A stretch of DNA of 64,000 bases from Radicibacter daui (GCA_030657355.1 CP131056.1:1446501-1510500); one strand, 5' to 3'; counted from the stretch's first letter, positions 34,815 to 43,913 are shown. Made by a program: numbers and translations. Notes: a model not told the origin generated them from the letters alone.

Positions 34815-35554
34815 TCCCGCGCCTTTTTGTCGGCGGTCCGCTGACGGAAGGCGGGGCGGTTCCCCTCACCGAAGGGCAGGCGCATTACCTGCGGGCGGTC
34901 CTGCGCTGTGATGTCGGGCAAGCGCTGATTGTTTTTGATGGCAAGAGCGGGGAGTTCGATGCCCGGCTCGGGGCGCTGACCAAGCGGGCGGCCGTGGCCG
35001 AGGTCGGGACGCAGCGCCGCCCCTTCCAGCCGTCGCCGGACCTGTGGCTGGTCTTTGCGCCGATCAAGAAGCACCGCCTCGATTTTGTGGTGGAAAAAGC
35101 GGTGGAGCTGGGGGCTGCCCGTCTGCTGCCGGTCATCACCCGCCGCACCGATGCGCCGCGTCTGAATAGCGAGAGGCTTGCCGCCCAGATCGCCGAGGCC
35201 GCCGAGCAGTGCGAACGGCTGGATGTGCCGGAGTGTGGGCCGGCCCGGCAACTGGCGGCGCTGCTCGCGGCATGGCCGCCTGAGCGCACGCTCTATGTCT
35301 GTGCCGAGGCGGGGCCTGCCCGGCCTTTTGAAGCAGTTCTTGAGGGGCGCGAGCCAGGGCCAGCCGCCGTGCTTGTCGGGCCTGAGGGTGGCTTCACACA
35401 GGAGGAGCTTGAAGTGCTCGCGGCCCACCCCAACTGTGTGTGCGTGGGTCTGGGGCCGCGCATCCTGCGCGCCGAGACCGCCGCCATAACCGCCCTTGCC
35501 CTATGGCAGGCCAAATGCGGAGACTGGCGCCTGCCGCCTCCTGCCCGGGGCTGA
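34811..35554 (+). CDS. rsmE: 16S rRNA (uracil-1498-N3)-methyltransferase
   Basis: 247-residue SPOUT-class RNA methyltransferase. The N-terminal PUA-like part (ARLFVGGPL-type IPRLFVGGPLTEG) is followed by the trefoil-knot methyltransferase domain, with the signature LVGPEGGFTQEELEVLAAHP and LGPRILRAETAAITAL near the C-terminus. It modifies U1498 in the ribosomal decoding region. It overlaps the upstream transporter gene (ATGA), which suggests co-transcription; no functional link is implied. Confidence 0.95.
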   Translation: MIPRLFVGGPLTEGGAVPLTEGQAHYLRAVLRCDVGQALIVFDGKSGEFDARLGALTKRAAVAEVGTQRRPFQPSPDLWLVFAPIKKHRLDFVVEKAVELGAARLLPVITRRTDAPRLNSERLAAQIAEAAEQCERLDVPECGPARQLAALLAAWPPERTLYVCAEAGPARPFEAVLEGREPGPAAVLVGPEGGFTQEELEVLAAHPNCVCVGLGPRILRAETAAITALALWQAKCGDWRLPPPARG

Positions 35555-35669
35555 CCCGCCCGGCTGTCATCCTGTCGTTTCCGTTCTTTCCTTTCGCTTG
35601 CAAGGCGGCATAATCCCGGCCTTGCGCGTCCGTCACCGTCGGCCTTTGGCCGCCTATCAAGAGCTTTTC

Positions 35670-37037
35670 ATGTCCGCTCCCGCTTCCGGCCTTGGCGCCC
35701 CGATCACTGACCGTCGTGAGCTTGCCGCCTATATGGAGTCCGGCAACAAGCCGATCGAGAACTGGCGCCTCGGCACCGAGCACGAGAAGTTCGTTTTCCG
35801 CCTCTCTGACAAGACGGCTCCGTCCTATGAAGCACCCGATGGCATCGGCGCGCTGCTCGGTGGGCTTATGCGCTTTGGCTGGCAGCCGGTGCGGGAAGGG
35901 GAGAACATTATTGCTCTCACCCGGCCGGATGGCTCCAACGTGTCGCTCGAGCCGGGCGGGCAGCTTGAGCTTTCCGGCGCGCCGCTGAAGACGGTCAACG
36001 AGACCTGCGCCGAGGTGCATACCCATCTGGCCGAGGTCAAGGAAGTGGCGCGCGAGCTGGGGCTGGGCCTCATCGGGCTTGGCTTCAACCCCAAGGCCAA
36101 GCGCGCCGATGTGCCTTGGATGCCCAAGGGCCGCTACAAGATCATGCGCGACTATATGCCCAAGCGCGGCAGCCTTGGCCTCGACATGATGCTGCGCACC
36201 TGCACCGTGCAGGTTAATCTCGACTTCGCCAGCGAAGCCGACATGGTCAAGAAGTTCCGGGTGTCGCTGGCCCTTCAGCCTATTGCCACGGCGCTCTTTG
36301 CCAACTCGCCCTTTACCGAAGGGCGGCCGAACGGCTTCAAGTCCTTCCGCAGCCAGGTGTGGACGGATACCGATCCTGACCGCACCGGCGATCTGGCCTT
36401 TGTGTTCGAGGATGGTTTCGGCTTTGAGCGTTATGCCGACTACATGCTCAAGGTGCCGATGTATTTCGTCTATCGCGACGGCAAGTATATCGACGCCTCC
36501 GGCCAGTCCTTCATCGATTTCCTTGACGGCAAGCTGCCGGCCCTGCCGGGCGAGCGGCCGACCATCACCGACTGGTCGGACCATTTGACCACCGCCTTCC
36601 CCGAAGTCCGCCTCAAGAAGTTCCTTGAGATGCGTGGCGCGGATAGCGGCCCGTGGAAGAGCATCTGCGCCCTGCCTGCCTTCTGGGTCGGGCTGCTTTA
36701 TGACGACACGGCGCTCGATGCTGCGTGGGATCTGGTGAAGAACTGGTCGGCCGAAGAGCGTGCCCATCTGCGCCGGGAAGTGCCGAAGAGCGGGCTGCAG
36801 ACGCCGTTCCGCTTCGGCTCGGTCAAGGATTTGGCGGCGCGTGTGCTGGAGATCAGCGAGGCGGGGCTCAAGGCTCGCGCCCGGCGCGACGGCTGGGGCA
36901 ATGACGAGACGCAGTATCTGGCAAGCCTGATCGAAGCAGCGCGCACGGGTAAGTCCGCTGCTGACATCCTGCTGGCCCGCTTCAACGATGCCTGGGGCCG
37001 CAAGGTGGACCCGGTCTATGACGAGTTCGCCTACTGA
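35670..37037 (+). CDS. gshA: Glutamate-cysteine ligase, alphaproteobacterial/plant type
   Basis: 455-residue ATP-dependent ligase catalysing the first step of glutathione synthesis. The sequence matches the alphaproteobacterial and plant GCL group (about 450 residues): WRLGTEHEKFVF near residue 32, RPDGSNVSLEPGGQLELSGAPL near residue 85, RYKIMRDYMPKRG, CTVQVNLDF, and ANSPFTEGRPNGFKSFRSQVW. The ATG at 35670 is supported by the standard N-terminus. It follows rsmE with a 115-bp gap and ends at a strong bidirectional terminator. Confidence 0.95.
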   Translation: MSAPASGLGAPITDRRELAAYMESGNKPIENWRLGTEHEKFVFRLSDKTAPSYEAPDGIGALLGGLMRFGWQPVREGENIIALTRPDGSNVSLEPGGQLELSGAPLKTVNETCAEVHTHLAEVKEVARELGLGLIGLGFNPKAKRADVPWMPKGRYKIMRDYMPKRGSLGLDMMLRTCTVQVNLDFASEADMVKKFRVSLALQPIATALFANSPFTEGRPNGFKSFRSQVWTDTDPDRTGDLAFVFEDGFGFERYADYMLKVPMYFVYRDGKYIDASGQSFIDFLDGKLPALPGERPTITDWSDHLTTAFPEVRLKKFLEMRGADSGPWKSICALPAFWVGLLYDDTALDAAWDLVKNWSAEERAHLRREVPKSGLQTPFRFGSVKDLAARVLEISEAGLKARARRDGWGNDETQYLASLIEAARTGKSAADILLARFNDAWGRKVDPVYDEFAY

Positions 37038-37071
37038 GGCCTGTTGTTACCCGAAAGGGTGCATGAAAAAG

Positions 37072-37098
37072 AAAAGGGACCCGGAAGGGTCCCTTTTT
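37072..37098. terminator. Bidirectional rho-independent terminator, gshA / DUF1127
   Basis: Perfect 11-bp stem (37072-37082 and 37087-37097) with a GGAA tetraloop. It is flanked by A-rich sequence on the left and TTTTT on the right, so it forms a valid intrinsic terminator on both strands. It separates gshA from the convergent DUF1127 gene. Confidence 0.92.
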
Positions 37099-37135
37099 GC
37101 TTTTGCTGCTCTGCCGGCCCTTGGGCCGGGCAGGA

Positions 37136-37384
37136 TCAGGCGGCGCGAGCGAGCGCAGTGCGGTCGTTGGCGGCAGCGCCAGCGGCAACGGTGCTGAAAT
37201 GCTCGTTGGCACGGTCGGCAAAGCGCACGCCATCAACAGCGGCAACGATGTCGGCACGGGTCAGGCCGATGTCGGCCAGTTCGTAGTCGGTCAGCGTGGA
37301 CAGGTAGCCGATGGCTTCACGGCGCTCACGGGCGGCCTTCCAGCGGGCAACGAGGGTGGTCACGAGGTTGGTCACGGTGGTCAT
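37136..37384 (-). CDS. DUF1127 (YjiS-like) small protein
   Basis: 82-residue protein with the DUF1127 core: RWKAARERREAIGYLSTLTDYELADIGLTRADI, typical of short alphaproteobacterial proteins linked to phosphate, stress or RNA-related regulation. The start at 37384 has GGAGAG 9 nt upstream. The C-terminal tail (FSTVAAGAAANDRTALARAA) is Ala-rich and variable, unlike the conserved core. It is monocistronic, ends at the shared terminator and faces a 487-bp gene-free stretch. Confidence 0.85.
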   Translation of the reverse strand: MTTVTNLVTTLVARWKAARERREAIGYLSTLTDYELADIGLTRADIVAAVDGVRFADRANEHFSTVAAGAAANDRTALARAA

Positions 37385-37871
37385 TTTGCGATCTCTCCAG
37401 TTTTCAGATCTCGCGCTCATTACGCAGCCGCCCTATGCGGCGCGAATGATCGCGTCGGCTTTTCTTGCTTCGCCTTTAGTACGTGGTCTTACGGGCCTGG
37501 ATGCCGCAATCGTCGGCGGTAACTCCGGCTGAAAGGGGGGCCGGCTTACCGTTAGAAGCACCGTTCAATCTGGTGCCTAGCGTCAAGGAGGCTCGAGGCC
37601 GGTTTCCCGATCGCGTTCCTTTTCAGGGGGCGTTCGGCAAAGGCATCTGCTTCGGCGCTGTATATGCGCTTGTGTCGCAGCTTTGTCCTGTGCCGTTCCT
37701 GCATTGCTGCCGGGCGCCTATGGCATATGCGAACGGATAGCGGCCGCACCATCGCCACGGCGTTGCCATCCTCTTGCGCCCGCTGCATAAGGTGATAAGC
37801 CATTGGCGGCGCTGCGCAGACATGCGACGGTTGGATCAGATAAAGAACCCCGTGGGGAGCGGGAACCGGCA
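37385..37871. other. 487-bp gene-free stretch
   Basis: Between the DUF1127 start and the CheY-like gene. Several short open frames exist on both strands but none has a ribosome site or recognisable protein content. The proximal part must hold the DUF1127 promoter and the distal part the CheY-like gene promoter. No tRNA, convincing hairpin terminator or repeat was seen; only a weak GCACC/GGTGC dyad near 37558-37577. Confidence 0.5.
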
Positions 37872-38432
37872 ATGGCAAGGACGGTCTACAAGCTGAACGG
37901 CGTTTGCGTGCTCCTCGTCGAGGACATGCCTTTTGCCGCCCAGCTTCTGACCACGATCCTGCGGGCGATGGGCGTTGGCCGCGTGCTGCACGCCGAGACC
38001 GTGGCCGAGGCCAAGGATCTCCTGTCCCTGCCGCCGGGGCTGCTGCAGCAATCCGGATCGTCGGGAATCGATATCGTGATTTCCGACTGGTTTCTGGATG
38101 GCGAAACCGCCGAGCCGCTGCTCACCTGGCTGCGCAAGCATGAGAGCGAACCTATCCGTTATATGCCTTTCATAGTGATGAGCGGCTATGCGGAAATGGA
38201 TCTCGTCTTCAAGGCCCGGGATTTGGGAATCGACGAGTTTCTTGCCAAGCCGATGTCGGTGAACAGCGTTTGCACACGCCTGCTGTCTGTCATCGACCAG
38301 CGGCGTCCTTTCATCCTGACGGAACATTATTTCGGCCCGGATCGTCGCCGCAAGAAAGAGCCCTTCGGGGAGGAGCGGCGCCAGAGTGAGGCCATCGCGA
38401 CGCCGATTGGCGAAGTGGAGTATGAGACATGA
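37872..38432 (+). CDS. CheY-like response-regulator receiver protein
   Basis: 186-residue receiver protein without an output domain. Acidic pocket near residue 18 (LLVEDM), predicted phosphoacceptor Asp in IVISDWFLDG near residue 70, and conserved Lys in FLAKPMS near 127. A polar tail of about 40 residues rich in Arg/Glu (DRRRKKEPFGEERRQSE) follows. The insert after the first helices (LPPGLLQQSGSSG) is a variation. It is preceded by a long gap and overlaps the next gene by 4 nt, so the two probably form a functional pair. No partner histidine kinase is in the window. Confidence 0.9.
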   Translation: MARTVYKLNGVCVLLVEDMPFAAQLLTTILRAMGVGRVLHAETVAEAKDLLSLPPGLLQQSGSSGIDIVISDWFLDGETAEPLLTWLRKHESEPIRYMPFIVMSGYAEMDLVFKARDLGIDEFLAKPMSVNSVCTRLLSVIDQRRPFILTEHYFGPDRRRKKEPFGEERRQSEAIATPIGEVEYET

Positions 38433-38992
38433 GCGACGAAGATCAGGACAAGGCGCAGGCCCCTGCCGCCTCGGAGCTGGAAGATACACCGGCCAAGCCG
38501 ACCGCCCGTATGGTCACCCCCACCAACCGCCTCAAGAACAAGGTGGGTGGTAACATGTCGGGTAACCTGCCAGGCCAGTTCGATGAAAGGCTGATTGCGC
38601 AAGCGCAGGCGGCGGTTGGCCAATTGCGTCCGCCCTATAAGGACCAGAGCGTTGAAGACCTGCTGCAGCTCCAGCGTCTGGTGCGGGAGGCGGAGCAGCG
38701 TAATCCGCAAGATCGCGGGCCGCAGTTGCAGAAGATCGCCCGCATCGCCCTCAATGTGCAGGGGCTCGGTGACAGTTTCGGCTATCAGTTGATGACGCGC
38801 TTTGGCCGCTCGCTGCGGCGGTTTACCGAGCAGCTGGAGACAGCCACCAACGAGCAACTGCTCATCGTGCGCGCCCATATCGACGCGATGCGCGTGGTGA
38901 TGACGCAGGATATCCGCGGGGATGGTGGTCCGCTCGGTCAGGAACTGACCACCATGCTGGAAAAGGCCATCAAGCAATATGGCGGTGGATGA
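38429..38992 (+). CDS. Conserved hypothetical partner of the CheY-like protein
   Basis: 187-residue soluble protein, no recognised domain. The first 55 residues are low-complexity and charged (MSDEDQDKAQAPAASELEDTP), the remainder is predicted mostly alpha-helical (QSVEDLLQLQRLVREAEQR, FTEQLETATNEQLLIVRAHIDAM). Its start overlaps the receiver gene stop (ATGA), so the proteins are made together and probably interact, perhaps as a response-regulator effector. This is inference. A role related to chemotaxis or motility would fit its operon but no motif supports it. Confidence 0.7.
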   Translation: MSDEDQDKAQAPAASELEDTPAKPTARMVTPTNRLKNKVGGNMSGNLPGQFDERLIAQAQAAVGQLRPPYKDQSVEDLLQLQRLVREAEQRNPQDRGPQLQKIARIALNVQGLGDSFGYQLMTRFGRSLRRFTEQLETATNEQLLIVRAHIDAMRVVMTQDIRGDGGPLGQELTTMLEKAIKQYGGG

Positions 38993-39004
38993 GGGTGCCT
39001 GCCC

Positions 39005-40192
39005 TCATCCGTGCGGCCTGAATTTCTCCAGGCCCAGGACCACGCCGCCGGCCACGAGCCCCCAGAAGGCGGCCCCGATCCCGAAAAGAGCAATGCCGGA
39101 CGCCGTCGTCACGAAGGTGATGATGGCGGCAAGCCGTTCGTCCTCGCGCTGGAAGGCACTGACAAACGCCGCGCCGAGACTGCCGAGCAGGGCAAGGCCG
39201 GCGACGGCCTGAAGCAGCAAGGGCGGCGAGGCTGCCATGAAAGCGGCGGCAAAGCCCGCCACCAAAGCCAGCACGACATAGGCAAGGCCGGAAGTGAAGG
39301 CTGCGACCCAGCGTCTGGTCGGGTCGGGATGCGCTTCGGGTCCGGCGCAGAGCGCGGCGGTGATGGCGGCAAGGTTGGTGGCATGGCCGCCGAAGAAGGC
39401 AGAGGCCACGCTGCCAAGCCCGGTGATGACGAAGACCGGCCGCACTGGCGGGTTGTAGCCGTTGACGCGCATGACGGCGAGGCCGGGCACATTCTGCGAT
39501 GCCATGGTGACGATGAAGAGCGGCAGCGCCACGCCGATGGTGGCCGCAAGCGAGAAATGCGGGACAATGAATTCCGGTTCTGGCCACACATGCGCAAAGA
39601 CGCCGGCGGGCAGTTCGGTGGCGAAGGCCACCATCAGCGCTGTAACCAGCACGGCGATGGGGACCGCAAAGCGGCGGGCAAAGCGCCAGGCAAGCGCCCA
39701 GGCAATGATGATGGGCAGGGCCAGCTTCGGCATCTGACTGACGGCCTCGACAGGCGCGAGGCACAGCTCCATCAGCACGCCGGCCAGCATGCCGCTCGCC
39801 AGTGACATCGGGATGGAGGAGACGGCCCGGCCGAAAGGCCGCCACAGGCCGGCCAGCACCACCAGCAGGCCGGCGAGAACGAAGGCGCCAACAGCACCGG
39901 CAAAGCCGCCGACGGTCGGCCCGGTTGCGGCCAGCAGCGCCGCCCCGGGGGTAGACCACGCCGTCGTCACCGGAATGCGCCAGCGCCAGCTGAGAAGGGC
40001 CGCGATGATACCCTGGGCAAGGCAGAGCGCGACAAGGCCGGAGGCGGCTTCGGCAGGAGTGGCGCCGACGCCGGCAAGGCCCTGAAGGACGATGGGAAAG
40101 GAGCTGGCAAAGCCAACCAGCGATGCCAGCAGGCCGGCAGAAACAGGTTGCAGAAGATCGCCGCGTGCGGCCGCGGAAGACTGCGCGGTCAT
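39005..40192 (-). CDS. benE: BenE-family benzoate/H+ symporter-like transporter
   Basis: 395-residue membrane protein with about 12 helices. The BenE family is recognised by a first-half segment FASSFPIVLQGLAGVGATPAEAASGLVALCLAQG and a second-half NVPGLAVMRVNGYNPPVRPVF. Close homologues take up benzoate or similar acids; the substrate here is not proved. The ATG at 40192 is used because upstream the frame becomes the opposite strand of the GntR gene. It is divergent to a GntR regulator, with an operator-like dyad between them. Confidence 0.88.
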   Translation of the reverse strand: MTAQSSAAARGDLLQPVSAGLLASLVGFASSFPIVLQGLAGVGATPAEAASGLVALCLAQGIIAALLSWRWRIPVTTAWSTPGAALLAATGPTVGGFAGAVGAFVLAGLLVVLAGLWRPFGRAVSSIPMSLASGMLAGVLMELCLAPVEAVSQMPKLALPIIIAWALAWRFARRFAVPIAVLVTALMVAFATELPAGVFAHVWPEPEFIVPHFSLAATIGVALPLFIVTMASQNVPGLAVMRVNGYNPPVRPVFVITGLGSVASAFFGGHATNLAAITAALCAGPEAHPDPTRRWVAAFTSGLAYVVLALVAGFAAAFMAASPPLLLQAVAGLALLGSLGAAFVSAFQREDERLAAIITFVTTASGIALFGIGAAFWGLVAGGVVLGLEKFRPHG

Positions 40193-40276
40193 GTTGCCCT
40201 TGCCCTTTTCTGTCTGTTTCCGGTCCTGTCGCCGGTAAGGTTGCTTGAGATCGCGGTGGTTAGCCGCTATCATAAA

Positions 40277-40322
40277 ATTGGATCCAATATCCATTTTGTT
40301 CAACAGGAATATTGGATCCAGA
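40277..40322. promoter_or_regulatory. GntR-type operator dyad between benE and the GntR gene
   Basis: A 12-bp palindrome ATTGGATCCAAT (40277-40288) and a second near copy ATTGGATCCAGA (40311-40322) lie 34 bp apart. Between them, GGATCCAATAT (40280-40290) and ATATTGGATCC (40309-40319) form a long inverted repeat with an 18-nt spacer. GntR/FCD repressors typically bind short dyads of this kind, so the adjacent GntR protein is the likely ligand and would control both divergent genes. Confidence 0.75.
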
Positions 40323-40367
40323 CAAATTGCGACGGCAGGCACAGAGCCGTTGAAGGGGCAGGTTATC

Positions 40368-41075
40368 GTGAGTGACGGCAAATTGGCGCAGGCCAGCGTT
40401 TTTACCAGCCTCAAGGGGCTTGTGGACGGTGCAGCGCCGCGCTTTCGGACAGCCAGCGAATATGTCGAGGCGACCTTGCGCGCCGCCATTCTCTCCGGCC
40501 GTCTGGCAGGCGGGCTGGCCCTGCGACAGGAAGAACTGGCCGAGATTTTTGGCGTGAGCCGGATGCCGGTGCGTGAGGCGCTGCGGCAACTGGAAGCCCA
40601 GGCGCTGGTTGATTTTGTGCCGCATCGCGGCGCGGTCGTCACCGAGATTTCAGCGGATGATGCGGCGGATAACTACGCCATCCGGCTGGCGCTGGAGCCG
40701 ATGGCACTCAGCCTGTCGATCCCGCATCTGGCTGAACCGGACTTTGTCCTCGCGGCTGACCTGATCGCGGAAATGGATGAGGAGGCGGACCCAGGGAGGA
40801 TGGGGGAGCTTAACCGGCGTTTCCACCTCTCCCTTTACGCCCGCGCCGGCCGGGTCAAGCTTCTGCTGCTGGTGGAGCAGCAGCTGGCGGCGGCGGACCG
40901 ATACCTGCGTTTCCATCTCGCGGCCAAGGGGCGCGAACACATGTCGCAGCAGGACCACCGTGCCATGCTGAAGGCCGCAGGGGAGCGGGATGTGCCTGCG
41001 GCGGTGCAGGTTCTGGAAGGGCATCTGCGGACGGCAGCAAGTACGATTGCGGCATTTTTTGCCAGCCGGGGCTGA
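40368..41075 (+). CDS. GntR-family regulator with FCD domain
   Basis: 235-residue regulator. The winged helix is about residues 25-90 (EATLRAAILSGRLAGGLALRQEELAEIFGVSRMPVREALRQLEAQALVDFVPHRGAVV), followed by a mostly helical FCD ligand domain (LALEPMALSLSIPHL, ELNRRFHLSLYARAG, metal-type His in HRAML). The start is a GTG at 40368, six nt after GGGGCAGG. It is divergent to benE and reads across the operator dyad, so it is probably a repressor of the transporter and of itself. Inducer presumably an aromatic or carboxylic acid. Confidence 0.9.
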   Translation: MSDGKLAQASVFTSLKGLVDGAAPRFRTASEYVEATLRAAILSGRLAGGLALRQEELAEIFGVSRMPVREALRQLEAQALVDFVPHRGAVVTEISADDAADNYAIRLALEPMALSLSIPHLAEPDFVLAADLIAEMDEEADPGRMGELNRRFHLSLYARAGRVKLLLLVEQQLAAADRYLRFHLAAKGREHMSQQDHRAMLKAAGERDVPAAVQVLEGHLRTAASTIAAFFASRG

Positions 41076-41188
41076 ACGAGCCATCGCGTGTGCCAAAAAT
41101 TACACCAATTGCGTCGTAATTCGCCGTTACTCCGTTACGGCATTCTGTGGGATACAAGCCCCCGGTTTTCTGGCTGCCGGACCGCCTT

Positions 41189-43039
41189 ATGATGATTCTT
41201 CGCCTTCCGACCTTCCCGTCTCGCGTGTGGGGAACTGTCAGGCCGTCAATCCGTCTGAAGGCCATGTTCCGGCGTTTGGCCCAGCAGCGGCTGCGGGACA
41301 GCGATTTCGCCATCCTGGCGCTGGCCGCCGGCCTGGGGTTGCTGATCGGGCTGATGGTGGTTGGCCTTCAGGCTGTGCTTTCTGCCGCCCACAGCTATCT
41401 CTTCGGTCTGCCTCTGGAGGGGCATCTGAGTTCGGGGCATGTGCCGGAACTTTGGCGGATAGCGGCTGTTCTCATTGGAGGGGGCCTGATCTATGGGCTC
41501 GCAGCAGCCGTCGTCCGCCGGCTGCGCATGCATGAGGTGGTTGACCCGATTGAGGCGAACGCTCTTTTCGGCGGGCGCATGTCGCTGCGGGACAGCATCA
41601 GCCTTACCTTGATGAATCTGCTCTCGGTTTCTGTCGGGGCCTCGGTCGGTATGGAGGCCGCCTATACCCAGACCGGCTCCGGGCTCGCCTCCAGGGTCGG
41701 GCAGATCTTCAGGCTGCGACGGGGAGATTTGCGGATCCTGGTCGGCTGCGGCGCGGCGGCAGCGCTGGCGGCGGCATTCAACGCTCCGCTTGCAGGAGCT
41801 TTTTACGCTTTTGAACTCATCATCGGCAGCTACACGCTGGCAGCATTGGCGCCGGTCGGTGTGGCCGCGGTTTCGGCAACGCTCGTCAGCCGGGGGCTTT
41901 TTGGCGGCGACCCCATGTTTTTCGTGCCCAGTGTCTTCAATGTTGGCGGTACCGAATATGTAGCGTCGATATTGACCGGGCTGCTCTGTGCGTTTGTCGG
42001 CATCCTCGCCATGCGCAGTGTCTCGCATGTGGAAAGTGGTTTTCGTCTGCTGCGCATTCCCCGCTGGGCACGTCCGGCGATTGCCGGTCTGCTGCTGGCC
42101 GGCGCCGCGATGGGAGCGCCGCAGGTGCTCGGCAGCGGGCACGGGGCCATCCAGATGGTTGTCGATGGCCGGTTTTCCTGGCCGGCGCTGCTCATGCTTG
42201 TGGTGGCCAAGACGGTCGCAACGTCGCTGTGCATCGGCTCCGGCTTTCGCGGCGGCATGTTCAGCTCATCCCTCTTCCTCGGCAGCCTCATCGGCGGTGC
42301 GGTGGGGACGCTTGGTGCCTTGCTCATTCCCGGACTTGAGGGCGACGCTGTCGTTCTGACCCTGGTCGGCATGGGGGCAACGGGGGCTGCCGTGGTCGGG
42401 GCCCCGATCACCATGGTGCTGCTGGTACTGGAGATGACCGGGAGCTATCCGGCGACACTGGCGGTGATGGTTGCCGTGGTGGTGAGCATCGTCGCCGTGC
42501 GCCACTGGTTTGGCTATTCCTTCTCGACCTGGCGTTTCCACATTCGCGGCGTGCGCCTGCAGGGCGGGCAGGATATCGGCTGGGTACGCGACCTGACGGT
42601 TGGCCAGATCCAGCGCCGCGACCCGGTAACGGTGCTTGCGGAGATGACCGGCGCCGAACTCGATCACCAGTTTCCGCCGGGCGCTGTGCGTTATCTCTTC
42701 GTGCAGGACGCCGAAGGGGTTTTCCTCGGCGTGATCGAAACGGCCGCCATGCGGCTCAACCCCGCTTTCGGGCCGGAGGCCACGGCGCGTGAGTTGCTGC
42801 GTGCCTCGCAGGCCTTCCTGTTCGCCGCCCAGCCGGTGCGCGAGGCTTTGGGCGTGTTTGACCGCGAGGCGGTGGAAATGCTGCCGGTCGTGGATGGAGC
42901 CCGTACCCGTCGCCTCGTCGGTTTCGTGACTGAGGCCTACGCGCTTCGCCGCTATACCGCGGCACTGGAACGTCAGCGTAACCAGGAGATGGGATCGAGC
43001 GACCTGTTCGGGCCGGTGGAGTTCGGCAAGGAAGGGTAA
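41189..43039 (+). CDS. ClC-family chloride channel/transporter with divergent selectivity filter and CBS pair
   Basis: About 616-residue membrane protein with the ClC core (residues 40-450) and a C-terminal cytoplasmic region with two CBS domains (DLTVGQIQRRDPVTVLAEM near 480, FLFAAQPVREALGVFDREAVEMLPVV near 555). The filter motifs are unusual. The GREGP loop reads GMEAAY (154-159, gating Glu156 kept), GGxFxP reads GGMFSSSLF, and no clear GSGIP can be found where HEVVDPIEAN lies. So ion selectivity may differ from canonical ClCs. The start could be ATG 41189, 41192 or 41264; the first gives the longest plausible N-terminus. Confidence 0.82.
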   Translation: MMILRLPTFPSRVWGTVRPSIRLKAMFRRLAQQRLRDSDFAILALAAGLGLLIGLMVVGLQAVLSAAHSYLFGLPLEGHLSSGHVPELWRIAAVLIGGGLIYGLAAAVVRRLRMHEVVDPIEANALFGGRMSLRDSISLTLMNLLSVSVGASVGMEAAYTQTGSGLASRVGQIFRLRRGDLRILVGCGAAAALAAAFNAPLAGAFYAFELIIGSYTLAALAPVGVAAVSATLVSRGLFGGDPMFFVPSVFNVGGTEYVASILTGLLCAFVGILAMRSVSHVESGFRLLRIPRWARPAIAGLLLAGAAMGAPQVLGSGHGAIQMVVDGRFSWPALLMLVVAKTVATSLCIGSGFRGGMFSSSLFLGSLIGGAVGTLGALLIPGLEGDAVVLTLVGMGATGAAVVGAPITMVLLVLEMTGSYPATLAVMVAVVVSIVAVRHWFGYSFSTWRFHIRGVRLQGGQDIGWVRDLTVGQIQRRDPVTVLAEMTGAELDHQFPPGAVRYLFVQDAEGVFLGVIETAAMRLNPAFGPEATARELLRASQAFLFAAQPVREALGVFDREAVEMLPVVDGARTRRLVGFVTEAYALRRYTAALERQRNQEMGSSDLFGPVEFGKEG

Positions 43040-43092
43040 CCGGAGTGTGGGCTGCGGAAATTTTTTACTGCGCAGCCCACAACCCATAAGGC

Positions 43093-43806
43093 TCAGTGCG
43101 GATAGCTTGCTTTACCAAGCAGGGGGCCGACGCCGCCGTCTGTAGCCGCACTGTAAAGGTCGAAGCTGTAGGGATCATCCGCTTTTATTGCAATCCAGCC
43201 GCGGATATCAGAATGGAAACCCAACACTTCGATGCTGCCGCTTACCGGGTGGTAACCATTTATCTCGGGGCCGACGGTGTAGCTTCCCTTAAGGCCCCGC
43301 GGTTCCGCTTTGAGGCTTGATGCATCTGCCTGGCCCCATTTGATTGCGTAGCCGGCAGCCTGACAATCCCGATTCTTGTTCAATGAAGATTGGGCGGTGG
43401 CCGCCATCAGGTACTGGAGAATATTCTCGTCGTCGGCAAGGGCCGCAAAACACAGGGTCTTTGCCAGTTCCTGGGGCGGGAGCCGATCCGCGTAATGCCA
43501 TAGAAGCTTGTTTCTGGAGCCCAGCAGATAGCAGCGCTGCTGCGAGCTTTCTTCACATCCGCGGATTGCTACGGCCTAGGAGTTTCCACCGCACCTTTGG
43601 TACGGGCAGTAGCTGTAGTTTCGAAACTGGCCGTCAGCCGTGACGGCCATGTAGCCGGCTTCTGGATCATCTTTGAATTTTGAATAGAAGTCTGCGAGAC
43701 CTGATGATGTGGTGAGTGGCCCTTGGGACGTGTAGGAAGTTTGGCAGCCAGCGAGTGCAAAAATCAGCATCACGCCCATCGAAAAATTCAATAAAATTTT
43801 AAACAT
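43093..43806 (-). pseudogene. Lipoprotein gene interrupted by one in-frame amber codon
   Basis: Reading from ATG 43806 (ribosome site GGGGGAAG) gives a lipoprotein signal (MFKILLNFSMGVMLIFALAGC, lipobox LAGC) and then 76 codons before a TAG at 43576-43578. In the same frame, without any shift, coding continues to a TGA at 43093: CEESSQQRCYLLGSRNKLLW, TLCFAALADDENILQYLMA, VLGFHSDIRGW. The whole frame is parallel to the intact paralogue at 43914-44630 (CELLGSGKSLRW, TLCFAALVEDSELLQYMMA, VLGFTSSVNGW), and the TAG falls where that protein has a normal residue. Hence a recent nonsense mutation, or readthrough. 238 codons in all. Family unknown. Confidence 0.8.
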
Positions 43807-43913
43807 ATAACTTCCCCCTATTTGATCGCCGGTGATCAAATATAGGAAATTGAATCTAATTTCCACAAAAGGTTGCCGATCTTTGAGTTGGCCATTTCAG
43901 TAAATGGCCCTGA

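Noticed and set aside
37311..37532. Possible small protein in the DUF1127 upstream region
   Set aside because: Lies opposite the DUF1127 gene start and has no conserved features.
37558..37577. GCACC/GGTGC dyad in the 487-bp gene-free stretch
   Set aside because: Only five pairs with a long loop and no T-run; could not be called a terminator or RNA gene.
43289..43501. Separate 70-codon frame within the lipoprotein pseudogene
   Set aside because: Lies in another frame of the interrupted gene; the in-frame reading explains the region better.
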